From contig JAUIRK010000684.1 of assembly GCA_030549495.1 (NCBI GenBank), forward strand, positions 143,482 through 207,481: 64,000 nucleotides of DNA. Direction: 5' to 3'. Every line of letters starts with the position of its first letter. Position 1 is the first letter of the stretch. Below are positions 1-11,176 of the stretch, piece by piece. The position numbers and the translations under genes were made by a program. The notes below the pieces were generated by a model, which was not told where the DNA came from, ran no database searches, and saw nothing but the letters and a program-made list of their open reading frames with translations. The DNA is from Nectonema munidae (Eukaryota > Nematomorpha > Nectonematoida > Nectonematidae).

Positions 1-120
1 TTTTCGTCCTGGAGTTAACATCAGAATGGAAGTTACATATGTTTTCCCTTTCATTTTCTCCTGCCATAACAAAGTAAAAAGTACAAAATTTTGTTCTCTA
101 TCAAAGGCTTCGATTTTAAC

Positions 121-211
121 AAAGGTAATGTTGTACTATCCATGCATCGATAAACGTCTTTCCTATGCAATTGGCTTTTTATCGATGCACGGATAGTGCA
201 ACATTACCTTT
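121..211. repeat. Hairpin MITE (near-perfect inverted repeat)
   Basis: Two arms of about 34 bp (121-154 and 177-211) are inverted copies of each other with very few mismatches, around a loop of about 22 nt. The arm reads AAAGGTAATGTTG, a few bases, then GCATCGATAAA. Part of the same element, in the other orientation and including the loop, recurs at about 44188-44262. A fold-back repeat present in two places fits a miniature inverted-repeat transposon. No coding potential is seen. Confidence 0.75.
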
Positions 212-1597
212 AACAAAATAAAATAAATTTTCTTTCTCGCATGGCTAAATTGATATCGTAGTGTTACGGAATTTTTTATTAATGCTATATAAAGATTTGT
301 GTGTATAGAGCAATTGTCTACTAAGAAAAGAAATTTGCCTTTAAATATCATTTCCTATTTTTCAAGTTAATTTTTTTATTCTCTATCACATCAGATGTTA
401 AAATTACAATTTAACCATCCAAGAATTTAGTATTTTCAACTAATTTCAATATATATACCGTAAAGGCTGTTTTAACGGTTAATTTAATTGAGTGGCCACC
501 TGTCTATACCGACCACTCTACTACATCACGATTCAGTATAACTCCAAAATTGTATAACCCTTATAGGATGCTCATTTTCAATGGATTCCGTGTTTAACAG
601 TTACAAACGGATTTGCTGTATAATTGTTTGAGATAGTTTCACAATTCATGTTCGTAGCTAAAATGCACTGTGCAATGATAAGATTAACTAGACAAACGAA
701 ATAGAGATTAAAAAACTCAGATAAATTTTTTGATCTTCATGATTTTTTTGTTCTGAATTTTATGCTCCTACGTGACCTCTTCGAAATGAAATAATGGATT
801 CAATGGGTATCTCCATTATAAAATTCATATAAAATGAAAGGCTGCTATAATATAATAATTGTATAGCTATTTTGTCAGAATGTTGAGATCTAGCCAGTTA
901 AATGAAAAAAAACATCAGGAATTTCAAACTCCTCTTTCCCATATTGTTTCCAACTACCTTAATTTTGGATCGTTCTTTGTATTTGCCGTTAGTTTCCTCA
1001 TAAATTTTTCTAATAAACGGATCTGTGAGCGTATATTTACATGAGCAAACCATCTCATTATTTGGGTGATCAGCTTTTTCTGTCAAGAGCGTCTAAAAAA
1101 ATTCAGCTTCAAAATTTATAAAGATTTTGAATACTGTAATAATAATTTATTTAGTTTAAAATAAAATTGAATACGAACTTATTTGATTTAACTGCATTGC
1201 GATTTATTTATTATTGATAAAGCTCCAAGAGGCAAAGATGGCAATCGTACCGAGAATCAGGGATATGTCAAATAGCGTGGGAGCTTATTAATAACATTTT
1301 TTGAGTATGATTAATTTTTTAAGCAAAAATATTTTTATTGTTAATTTAAAAGTTTATAAAAGTTATCTTCAACTAATACAAATTTTATTTTCAATTCGCT
1401 CTGAAAAGTCTCTCTAAACCGTCGATAATGATAAAAATCGTGTCATTGTTATGTTTTTTTTTTACATAAATAAATACATTTTAGTGAAAAAAAAAATCGT
1501 GTTGATGAGTTTGAAACGGGTGTTAGGCGTACACTTTACTTTTCTACCCCATCTTATTCTGCATAATTCGTTCATTAAAAAATGTTTTAATTTATAG
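212..1597. other. AT-rich stretch upstream of first recognised exon
   Basis: No exon, RNA or named repeat could be supported here. The first coding exon or exons of the MIT-domain gene that begins at 1598 should lie here or left of the window, because the exon at 1598 opens directly after a splice acceptor in phase 0. Short open frames in this stretch have no recognisable protein character. Confidence 0.4.
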
Positions 1598-1682
1598 GCA
1601 CATTTGCAAGAGCGGCTAGCCTTTGTTTATGTATCAAAAGGACTTTCAGAAGCAGCCATTCATTCTTTTAAACAAGCCACAG
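1598..1682 (+). CDS. NRBF2-like gene, exon a
   Basis: The acceptor is TTTATAG at 1591-1597 and the donor is GTAATA at 1683. The exon has 28 codons plus one base, encoding the first MIT-type helices (AHLQERLAFVYVSKG, then EAAIHSFKQAT). Confidence 0.6.
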
Positions 1683-4600
1683 GTAATATTTATCCAATGA
1701 TAAAAATTCTTATTTCCTTTATCGACTAGTTAGTTGGTTACTGTATTTTTTATATATATATAAAATAAGACCTATTGAAAATAAGCCGTGATATAATTTT
1801 ATACATTAAGATTAAGGGCTAATATACGCTCAACAGCTAAGCTTGCATTAGATTATCCGCTTTTGAGCATACTGAGGGTCGGATGCGGCTTTTAGACTGC
1901 AATTTCAATAACACTCTTTTTGGTAAAGGTATACCTAGAGAATTTGAAGATGTGGTGAAGAAAAGGCCTTCTTTAAATGTAATTATAAACTTCAAATGCT
2001 CATTATTCTTAATTTGTAATTTACCTTTCCTATTTTAAAGTTTATTCAAGTTGTGTATCTTATTTAGATTTTTTGAAAGAAGGACTTCATGATGCTTCCT
2101 TGAAAAATTTACCAGTGATTAAGGATGCACTGCTTTTGCAGATGGAAAAAATTTCTCAGGAATTGAGACTTGAAGAAATCAAACAGAACTTCAATGTCAA
2201 AACACTCACAACATCACAAAGCCTAAATTCCATAACAGGTTTCCGCTTCTCAAATAATAAATTTAACCATTTGCCCACGAGAGTGTTGACTTTACAATAA
2301 TAAAATTGTCGACGTTTTTTAATGCTTTTCAATTCAAATGTGTTTTGCTTTTTTTATCTTCGTGGTTAACTGATTGCATTAGTTATCAGGGATTAGGCGA
2401 CAAATCGTTACGTAATCAGAGACATAGCTAGACTTCAATGTCAATGTCGGCCAACAAATATTTTGGCGACTGCTATAGGCTCATTCTTATACAATATAAT
2501 AACATGATTTAGGAAGGAGGTGTCACGGTTTTGCTTAGGATGATAGGGCGTTTTGCGCTCTCTTCGCTACGTCTCTGTTAAAAAAGTTGGGGAATTGGAG
2601 TTTATAGTCGGACATTTTGAAGGGATAGGAGTTGGAGTCGTTTTCTAAGAAAATTTCGGAGTCAAGACCAGAGAAATAATTTTGTTGTCGAAATAATATG
2701 CTAAGAATATATGCTTTTGGGCATTTGAAGGTGGATTCTGATTTTTCTCTCCACTCCTCTTTATACGTCATCTATATGCGAGTATATGTTGGTGATAAAT
2801 ATTTTAGTTAAAATGAACACATTATTGACCTAAAATTCACATAAAAGAGAGAAAAAAATTGCCATAAAAATAAAAAACATTTTAAAACATAAAAAATAAT
2901 TAATAATAATCTATAATTTTAATGAAAAAATAAACTTTAAGGTGATCTTAAAGGATTGTTGGCAAAAATTTATTTGTTTTTAAATTTTTGTGCTCAATAA
3001 ATTGTTTACTCTTTCTCTGTTTAATTTATGCACTAATTTAATGCGTCACTTTCATCCCCAAATCTATATTTAAGAAAATATGTATCTTTTTATTGAAGAA
3101 GGAATTGATAAAATATTTCTTCAATTTTTAATGTAAATTGCAAACAAGGTAAAATTATATTTGTTTTTACAAAAGCTCTTATAAGTTTCTTACATAATAT
3201 CTGAGTTAAAATTTTTTATGAATACTTCAAGGCAAGTTATTTTATTTTATCGGACAAGCTCGAAAGGCTTAAAAGAAATATCACAAATGTGAGAAAAAGG
3301 TGAAAGAAAGAATTTCAAAAGGGATTTTTAACAAAATATTGACTTTTTACAGAAAAAATGGACTTTATTGACTTTAACTGCCCTAGTGATGAAAGCAGAA
3401 CACATGATTTCATCTACAACCAAAATTATTACTTTAGTTCTGTTTTACATTTTTGATAGAAATTATCTCAAAAAAGTTATGTAATTTGGATCTGTTTTTT
3501 TCTTCTCAATAAAGCATTTTCTAGGAAGAAGGAATGGAACAACTGAAAATTAATGAATGATTTTTTTCATCAATAAAATTTCCAATTTTTTTATTGTTAA
3601 TTGCTATCGTTACCCCTTTTCTACACATAATTTGGAGATGGTGCGCATCTATTTGAAGTGAGAAAGAAGGAGCTATTTATAAGTCCTCATTCATTGTTGA
3701 CGTTAAGCTTAATAGGGCGGGGGTTAAAGTTTACATTAACCCGTTTACGATCAGTATAATCAGACGATATCTGATGTAAAGCAGAAGATTTGTATTAAAA
3801 GGCATTGATAAACGCAGACGATTTTATTCATAAGGTGTCACCTTGGTTGTATTTGGGTTTAGAAAATTTTGTTCTCCTTTTTGGAAGACGCTTGAAAGTC
3901 TTCCAAAAAACTCACTATTTTTGCAAAGAATTTCCTTGCGATCCACAACAAAAGCTCGATTTTTGGGCGACCCAAACAGTGGCTAATTTGGCGGTCGCTT
4001 AAGATATCAGCACTTCAAAATGCCCAAAATGCAATTTTGATGATACCAGCACTTTTTCAATAAAAAGATTATGCCTAAGTATTGTGATTATAGAAGAAGA
4101 AATAAGAAATGTATACATTTTAGTTATTTCTAGGAAATTTCGAAAACCCATAAGACCGAATATACGTATTTTAATTGAATATGAATGAACAATGATCATA
4201 TATTTAAATACGATGCATTATTGAAAATGTATTTTTTTGGAAAATAGTAAACTACTAGACGATCTTTTCTTTGAAAACAATTTATATGATAACAACATCA
4301 ATTTTACTTTTGAAAAGGAAGTTGATAGTAGCATTAACTTTATAGATGTTGTGATTAAAAAGAAGGATAAGCTTGAAACAAGTGTTTTTAGGAAAACACT
4401 ACTTTTGGAGCTCAAATAGCGCACGTTCCGTTAAACTCGCTCTACTCAAAATGTTGACACTTAGAGCTAAATGATTGAGTAGTGGTGAAGAAAATTTTCT
4501 AGAGGAAAAGCATCGTATTTTTGTTGCTTGAATGAATTTCCAGGATCTTTAGTGAGGAGCATTTTTAGCGATTTTTCTTTTGAAAGTGTTAATCATGTTA

Positions 4601-6106
4601 AAGTGGAAAGGTGTTTGCCTACTTTGGCTTCACTTCATAAAAAGATTCAATTAAAAAGAACAACTTTAAAAGAACAATTAAAAAGATTCTTCATAGATTT
4701 GTATTCGAAGTTTTGGAAAGTGTTTACTAGCAGGGAAGCATTAAAAATACGATTTGTGTTCTTGAGGAAAGTAACCACGGAGTTGTGTAGAGTATACAAT
4801 TCAATGACTACGATAAGATTTATCTCGGAGAAACCGGTCGCAAATTAAGTGAGAGAGCATAAAAGAATTTTCGTCAAGGCATGACACCATCATCTGTCAT
4901 AGCTGCTAATCATGATTAAGTCTCTGTATTGAGAAATTTTGTGATAAAACCATAAATGGTGGTGATAAAGGCTTTTAATTGTTCTAATAGGAAATCTTAT
5001 TTTTCAATTCCTATACTTTCCCGGAGTAAGAATTGGACTAATGTGATCGCTGCATCTCGTAAAATGCGAGAAAGATCGTTTCCCATATATATATATATAT
5101 TTTTTTTTCTGGTATTTTTAAAAATTTCTCTCTCTTTTTTATGGTAATATTTTTGTTCTTATTTGGTTTACAGTTTATTTTATTTAACGTCTCATTGCAC
5201 CGTGTACAAACTTATTTTATATTTTATTATCTCTTTCTTTCCTTGTTCTTCCACACTTCGCATTTACACATCTTTTGCACCACCCTCTTTACACCGCCAA
5301 GAACATCTGAAATATGTCAAGAATATGTCAAGAACATCTGTTTATTATTCCTTCTCCTGACAGTGTATATAAAGTATTCTCCCACTTTTCAGTCACCTCC
5401 TATCAACTTCAACACAAGCCTTTTTTATATTTCCTAAAGCCCATTTTTTCGTTTTTTGAATTTGAGCATCGTGGTGCTTGAAACATGAATAACGTTAATA
5501 CAAAGCGTTCTTCTCCCTTTCGTATTTTTCCTCTATATACAATTGTATTGTGTGTGACATGAGAAAAACATAGTGCGACGTGTGACAAAATAATACACAT
5601 CGCATAGCTAAAATAAAACTGCTTGTCTACAGAGATGTAGCAGGAAGAGGAACATGAATTGATCTATGAGGATAATGTTATATAGGAATATAACATCGAA
5701 TAAGGGCTAAATCCCAAACACAAACTTACTATTGTACTTTTGAAACTAAGTATATTTACAGCAAATTGTTCAGTGATACAAAATATTTTTTATAAAATTT
5801 AAAAGATTGAACTCTGTGGGTTGTCTTAGCTTTGTGCAGAATTTTCTTGAATGAATTCACGCAGCTGATGTCTCAATAGGTCTGAAAAAGTTCTTAGGTC
5901 GAGATGTCTTTTTTGGAATTTTTTCTCATTGCGTCATAGTTTTATTATGAATTTTTTTAGAAGTGAAAACAACAAATTTCATTGACCAAGTTTTAGCTGT
6001 GGAACAAGAAAACGTTTTTCCACCGTTGACGTCTTTGGAAACGCCTCCAGAAATCAATCAAAGTTTATTGATCAGTGAATCAGATTTGAGAAGAAGCTTC
6101 ACCTGA
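1598..6106 (+). CDS. MIT-domain protein, NRBF2-like (3' part, three exons)
   Basis: Three exons join in consistent phase: 1598-1682, 2068-2238 and 5961-6106 (stop TGA). Both introns are phase 1 with GT and AG ends. The 133-codon product starts AHLQERLAFVYVSKGLSEAA and is a helical hairpin followed by a Glu/Lys-rich helix (KDALLLQMEKISQELRLEE). It ends in an acidic, proline-containing tail (VFPPLTSLETPPE). This order (MIT-type helices, coiled region, proline tail) resembles NRBF2, a subunit of the autophagy PI3-kinase complex I that binds ATG14. The link rests on the similarity of AHQQSRRADR..AGKYEEAI in vertebrate NRBF2, recalled from memory. The long coiled coil of vertebrate NRBF2 is missing or unseen. 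The start codon lies upstream, possibly outside the window. Another MIT protein is possible. The gene structure is surer than the name. Confidence 0.5.
1683..2067 (+). other. Intron a of NRBF2-like gene
   Basis: This is a phase 1 intron of 385 bp with GTAATA and TTATTTAG ends. It holds a short TA microsatellite near 1753-1764 and nothing else recognisable. Confidence 0.55.
2068..2238 (+). CDS. NRBF2-like gene, exon b
   Basis: The acceptor is TTATTTAG ending at 2067 and the donor is GTTTCC at 2239. The exon starts and ends in phase 1 (171 bp). It encodes DFLKEGLHDASLKNL followed by an amphipathic helix rich in Leu, Glu and Lys, then a Ser/Thr-rich stretch. Confidence 0.6.
3736..3825. repeat. 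piggyBac-type MITE, one end (family member A)
   Basis: The stretch begins TTAACCCGTTTACGATCAG and carries the family's internal CAGACGATATCTGATGTAAA and GCAGACGAT motifs. The matching right end was not found, so this copy is truncated. See members at 23835, 36319, 37836, 50042 and 62907. Confidence 0.55.
4230..5000 (+). mobile_element. Penelope-like retroelement relic (RT tail plus GIY-YIG)
   Basis: Forward-strand translation gives INFTFEKEVDSSINFIDVVI, then LETSVFRKT. This is the conserved end of a Penelope-type reverse transcriptase (typical form: IKFT.E.E..GKL.FLDV.I, LETSVYRKPT). Further on, near 4806-4862, comes YDKIYLGETGRKLSER, the core of a GIY-YIG endonuclease, followed by a C-terminal stretch with FNCSNRKSY. 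The order of RT then GIY-YIG is diagnostic for Penelope-like elements with an endonuclease. The copy is clearly dead, with several reading-frame breaks, and truncated at the 5' side. It lies inside intron b of the NRBF2-like gene. Confidence 0.75.
5961..6106 (+). CDS. NRBF2-like gene, last coding exon
   Basis: The acceptor is ATTTTTTTAG ending at 5960. The exon takes up phase 1, runs 48 codons and stops at TGA 6104-6106. It encodes EVKTTNFIDQVLAVEQENVF, a PPLTSLETPPE tail and the end LRRSFT. No canonical AATAAA was found in the next 150 bp. Confidence 0.55.
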
Positions 6107-6483
6107 CAGATATTCCCGACAAAGGAATGCAAGTTGACATCGCTCTCTCTATTTGCGAGAAAAATAATGTTGTGTTGTTAATCCAAATGTTATGCCACTT
6201 TTTTCATTATTAATGGATTTAATATAAAACATATATTATTTTTTGCTGTATTTTATATGCAATCTATTTTCTTATGGTATCCTGTCATCTACCTCAATTT
6301 AAAAAGTTTTTTTGACAAAATTTAAATTTTTTTAAAATCTGTTAATTCCTTTTTTCGAAGTAGTTCAAATTCAGGGAAACGAATTAAGAATGAACTTTTT
6401 ACAAAAAAAAATTTTTTTATAAAACTATAATCATAAAGGATATTATATTTAATTATAATAATAAAAAATATGGAGTAGTTTGA

Positions 6484-6818
6484 AAGAAAGAAACAAAACA
6501 TTTTACATACGGTTTGAGAAAAGCGCATAAATTATGTAAGAAATATCAATCTCTAACTCTGTCATGTTCATCATCTGAAATTTGTTTTAAAAATATTGAA
6601 ACAGAAAATCTTAGCCATAAAAATCCTAAACTTACACTTTTAGGCAAATTTCTAATTTTATCAAATTGGATAATATAAAATCAACGTTGTCTTCTCCAAA
6701 GAAAATTGACGAAAAAGATGCAATATCTATTGAAAAATTCAAGGTGAATTTGAAAGACCGCTACTTTGGAATCAACGTGCATTTTTCAAAAAAACGCATC
6801 GATAAAACGATCAAATAA
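6484..6818 (+). CDS. Possible exon(s) of an unrecognised gene
   Basis: A good acceptor (CTTACACTTTTAG, ending 6643) is followed by a 58-codon open frame from 6645 to TAA 6816-6818. It is lysine-rich: KLDNIKS, SPKKIDEKDAISIEKFKVNL, then DRYFGINVHFSKKRIDK. Just upstream, 6484-6679 is open in another frame (GLRKAHKLCKKYQSLT and on). The composition looks like real protein rather than noise, but I recognise no family, see no start codon and cannot place the partner exons. It could be the last exon of an unseen gene or a decayed transposon. Confidence 0.22.
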
Positions 6819-7869
6819 CGCTAAAGTATTTATTCATTACAATTCGCATCCTATTTTACTATTTATTCCGAAAGTAAAATAATGTAGTTTTTGCTTTAAA
6901 CTGGGTCAATATGAGTTGCGTTTTGTTTTTTGTGTGGAGAGAATGATCATACTTCCAATGTATGCTTGTCCACTAAATTGGAAGCAGGACAATTCTGCCT
7001 CTCAATATATTGATGCTAGTGTTGTTTTGACGTCGTATTGTCCCTGAACTCTAAAATTACTTGTAAAGATAACGGATTTATCTTATGAACATCAAACATT
7101 CTCAAAGAAAGATGTTCATTAAAACAAAGACATAATGCCAATTTGAAATCAGCAAAAATTTAATTTTTTTTTACATAATAAATTGGATATTTTGGGCACT
7201 CATACGCACGATCTGTATACGTTAGAGCGATAATTTTTTCAAACGATACATTATTATATATACATTATCTTTAACATTATATTAAATATTACTAAATATT
7301 TGTCATAGTTTTATCTCTCAAGCGATCACAACATGTGTGCGGCTTTAACGTATGTCGCTCCGAAATGTCTACGCAATATTTTAATTTTTATACGAATAAA
7401 TAACAAGTTTAATTTTAAAAATGATATAATAACCTCACCTCGGAAGTAAAATAACATAACTATTTTCATCACTACGCTTTAAAATAATTTTTTGTTTTTT
7501 TTTATACTTTTGAGTAAAACTTTTACAAATTTAAGTATGGCGTATAAAATGAGTGCTTCTGAAGGCGATAAGGCTCATCATTTAGTTAATTCTCGAAGTT
7601 CTCATAGAAAAAGATGCTCTGTTCCACTTGAAGAAATTATTTTATTTTTGAGAGAAACAATGAAAAACTTTGCACTGAAGTAAAACTAAGATGAACTTCG
7701 AAATTTTGTCTGATTAAGTGGTATTTATGTGAAAGAACGGTTCTGGCTTTTGAAGATAAAAGAGCTTACTACTACTTCCAATTGCAGCTTACTGCGTATA
7801 CACAATTAACATTCTATGGCAATTACTGAAACCACATTTGTCGTAATTTATTTTGTCTTTTAAAGTTAT

Positions 7870-8096
7870 TGCTAATATCCGTCTCATCATTTTCATCTCT
7901 GTTGTTGCCAGTTTTTTCTCATCTTCCTTTTTCAGATCCAGCATTCAGAACTTCTGTCTTTGTTCTGATTTTTAATCCAACATTTTTTAGACTCTTCTGC
8001 CAATACACTAATCTGTGTTGTAACTCCTCGCTACTTTTGGCCACAATAGCTAAATTATCAGCAAACAATAACTCCCTGAGATTTTTTTGTTTTTAA
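7870..8096 (-). mobile_element. LINE reverse transcriptase fragment
   Basis: The reverse strand encodes LLFADNLAIVAKSSEELQHR, then WQKSLKNVGLKIRTKTEVL. This is the catalytic YxDD-box region of a non-LTR retrotransposon RT (typical: LLFADDLAIVAETEEELQ, then W...L...GLKVN..KTEVM). The second catalytic aspartate is Asn here, so this piece cannot be active. It is only about 225 bp, an isolated 5'-truncated scrap. Confidence 0.75.
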
Positions 8097-8124
8097 GTGT
8101 TCTGCTAAGACATTGATAATTTTT

Positions 8125-8968
8125 CGGGGGTAATGGAGTGTTCAGAGAAAAAGAAGTTAATCATTTTTCAAGGAGTTATAATTTTTTAGTTGATATTTTT
8201 TGTAAACTTTTCTTTACAGTTCTTTTTTGCAACAACAACTTCAACTCTAATAAAGGCTGAACTAATAAAATCAAACTGATATACCCTCAAAATACAAAGA
8301 TGATATTCCAGATTTTAAAAATTTTCTATTTTTTTAAATATCCCAGATTTTAAGACTGTGAATGCAGAAAGTTTAATTTAGAATTTATCAAAGTTGATCT
8401 GTTTTAATATAGTTTTTTCCGATCAAGTAAAAATGCTACATCCCTATCACTACTAGTAAAGATCATGCATCCCCAAAATGACCTTATGAAGAATATACAG
8501 ACCAAGATAACCTTGTAAAGAATATACTTCTTATCTTAAAACTTACGTAAGGTTGTTCGGGAGCGTAAATGAGGTTGGTCGAGCCGTTGCTTCTGGTTCG
8601 TGATATCACGGCCTCGAATTCGGCGATGAGACCTTTGTTACATATAGTTCGATACAAGCCGTCTTAATTGGCCTTCTTGGTGAAAAACCCCATGGTACCT
8701 TACCATACCTAGGATAATCTAGTAAAGACCATACATCCTTTTCAAATTGGGATATGTCTCCTTTATTTTTAATTTTTCTTGTTTAGTCTAATTATGGCTA
8801 ATCCATTTCTTTTCTATAAATACGATATTATTACATTCCATAATTCAAATTTAGTTTTTTCAGATAATAATAACATAGAATGTGATTATTATTCTGTTTC
8901 TAATTTATACAATGATTTTGCTACCTGACGTTAGAATTAATGTCAAAATAGTCTCAGTATATAGTGCT
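8125..8968. repeat. Left part of a hAT-like repeat, interrupted
   Basis: The segments GGGGGTAATGGAGTG..AGAAAAAGAAGTTAAT (8126-8162) and ACCTGACGTTAGAATTAATG (about 8922-8941) match a compact repeat at 30064-30370, where they lie about 25 bp apart. Here they are separated by roughly 750 bp that include a SINE. The copy resumes after 11176, beyond a later transposon insertion. Confidence 0.5.
8560..8700 (+). repeat. tRNA-derived SINE, diverged copy
   Basis: GGTTGGTCGAGCCGTTGCTT at the start and TAGTTCGATACAAGCCG followed by CCTTCTTGGTGAAAAACCCC and GGTACCTTA match the body and 3' tail of the SINE copies at 47315 and 58160. The B box is degraded. Confidence 0.5.
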
Positions 8969-11169
8969 TAGAGTGGTCCATCAAAGAACGGTAAAAAAAA
9001 CTTTCAAATAATTTTGATTAGAACCCTGCATTTGGTTTTGACACTTAAAAGATTATTTAGGCAGAAATTTGAAAGTAAAATGAGATGTTTTAGCACAGGT
9101 CGGTCAAAGTTTCTTGTCAATTACATAACTTTGCATTTTTGGCATATGTTTAGATGAATACCAACCGCTTTAAGCTATGATATAGAAAAACCGGTTGAAG
9201 AAAGGAATTAAGCGCAAATCTAAGACACAACAAGCAAATGAACAGCAATTTATTGAAAAATTAAACCAATTATTTGACATTGCTCATCAAAGTGCTAACA
9301 AATTAATCAAGTTACCAGAAGACCGTCAATTTCTTAACCTCCAAAGACAAGGTCGTAGAGGATACATGGCATGTGTAGATAAAGAATGGGCAAAGAAAGA
9401 AGGAATGATCAAGAGAAAAGAGTCCTTTGAAAGGCGTAGAGAGATGGCAAAAGAAAAGCAACGCCACTTTGGAGAAAGCTGCATTAGTGCTGTGATTTCT
9501 TGCTCTGATTCAGAAACTACCAACCAAGATAACACTACCAAGCCAATAAAACCTCCTAAAAAAGAAGATCTGACATTTCTAAATCAAAGACATCTTCCAG
9601 CAATGTGACAACTGCTTTAGACACCTTAAAAGTTACTGACCGTCAAGTAAGACTAACAAATAGAAAAAAATGGCAAATGCCATAAAAGTACGTTACAATG
9701 CAGATGGACCATTGACAGTTCATTGGGATGGAAAGTTGATGCCAGGTATTACTGAATGTGAGAAGGTTGACAGGTTACCAGTAATTATTACCGGTGCAGA
9801 TACAGATATTCTTCTTGGCGTTCCAAAATTACACAATGGAACGGGACAAACTCAAGCAAATGATGTGCTCGCATGCATTGATGAATGGGAAGTATCCAAC
9901 CAAGTGACCGGCATATGTTTTGACACAACAGCCACCAACACTAGGCGTATCAATGGAGCCTGTATTCTGATTGAAAATGCACTAGGAAGAAATGTTTTTC
10001 ACTTTGCCTGCCGACATCACATCTTTGAAATAATCTTAGAAAAATTCTTCACTGCACTACAAATAACCCAAACATCATCTGGGCCGGATATTGCCATATT
10101 CAAACGTTTAAAAAAATGGTCCACGATTCATACCCGTTCTTACTCAACAGCTTAAGGGAGAAGTGAAATTGCTGAATTTAAGGAAGATACAATTCAGTTT
10201 GTAAGAGAACTTCTTAGTCAACAGCAACCACGGGATGACTACAGAGAATTTTTGGAGCTTACGGTCATTTTTCTTGGAAAGAATCCACCTCGGCGAGTTC
10301 ATTTCTAAGCTCATGGCGTTTTTCATAGAGCGAGATGGATGGCAAAGGTAATTTACTGCTATAAAATATGGATGTTTAGAAAGCAGTTTACCTTGAAAGC
10401 ATCTGAAGAGCGCGGAATGCTGCAATTTCTACTTTTTGTTGCAAGTCTCTACACGGAAGTCTGGTTTGAAGCGTCATCAGGAGCCAAAGCTCCTCAAAAT
10501 GATTTAATATTTCTCAAAAACTGTCAACGTATAGCAATTCAGTTGTCAAGAAAGGAGCTTTAAAACATTTTGGCCGACATCTTTGGTACTTAAGTGAAGA
10601 AATGGTTGGCTTGGCATTCCTTGACTCGAGTGTGACAGAAGAGCAGAAAAAGCTGATGGCTCATGACATTATAGAAAAGAAGGGTTCAGAAGTTCCACCA
10701 AGACGTTGTAACGCCCTCAACCAAGCAGATTATGAGAGAAAGCAGATCAGCGATTTTGTCACCAAGAACACGGTGTGTTTCTTTGAAACTCTGGATCTGC
10801 CACCAACATTCCTAGGAATTCCTCATAAGGAAAGGCTGATAATGCAGACTTTCAGAAGGCTGCTAAAATTGTGCATTCCAGAAAAGTTGTCAACGATGTT
10901 GCTGAAAGAGCAATCAAGTTGATTCAAGACTTCAACCGTAACCTAACGAAGAACGAAGAACAGCTCCAGTACTTACTGCAAGTTGTCAACGAGCATAGAC
11001 ATCTGTTTTCTGGTGCCAATAAAGTTACATTGGTTGCTGGACTTTCTAAGTAACATATTTATGTGTGTTTCAGTTAATTTTTTCATAAATAAAAATACAA
11101 ATCATTACAACATATTTTTTCTTTTTACCTCGTTTGTTATTGCATTAGGCTTTTTTCAAGTGTCATGAT
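8969..11169 (+). mobile_element. DNA transposon with CFDTT/CRHH-type transposase
   Basis: This 2.2 kb insertion is flanked by TAGTGCT at 8962-8968 and 11170-11176. The transposase is read in pieces between 9195 and 11053: a lysine-rich N-terminal region (9195-9608), a catalytic region (9670-10140) with LTVHWDGKLMPGIT, VDRLPVIITG, GICFDTTATNTRRINGACIL and HFACRHHIFEIIL, then later segments at 10339-10563, 10602-10922 and 10871-11053, ending NEHRHLFSGANKVTL. Aspartates in HWDGK and CFDTT and a CxHH motif suggest an RNase-H-fold transposase like that of hAT elements. Similar uncharacterised proteins are known to me from many invertebrates, but I cannot name the superfamily. A handful of stops and frameshifts make this copy inactive. 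Clear terminal inverted repeats were not seen. Confidence 0.7.
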
Positions 11170-11176
11170 TAGTGCT

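Larger units (their letters stand above)
2239..5960 (+). other. Intron b of NRBF2-like gene, filled with repeats
   Basis: This 3.7 kb phase 1 intron contains a hAT-MITE-like left end at 2384-2400 (CAGGGATTAGGCG, shared with the element at 46643), a piggyBac-type MITE fragment at 3736-3825, a Penelope-like relic at about 4230-5000, and a TA run at 5085-5100. The rest is plain AT-rich sequence. Confidence 0.5.

Noticed and set aside
2535-2771. 78-codon open frame on the - strand
   Set aside because: It is made of a degenerate GGAGTTGGAGTCG-type sequence, low complexity, with no family match.
3805-4002. 65-codon open frame on the + strand
   Set aside because: It begins inside a MITE fragment, has no recognisable domain and spans a local inverted repeat (GGAAGACGCTTGAAAGTCTTCC-like); treated as chance.
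5163-5437. Open frames of 65-98 codons rich in Phe, Leu and Tyr
   Set aside because: They are low-complexity T-rich sequence in an intron with no motif or splice support.
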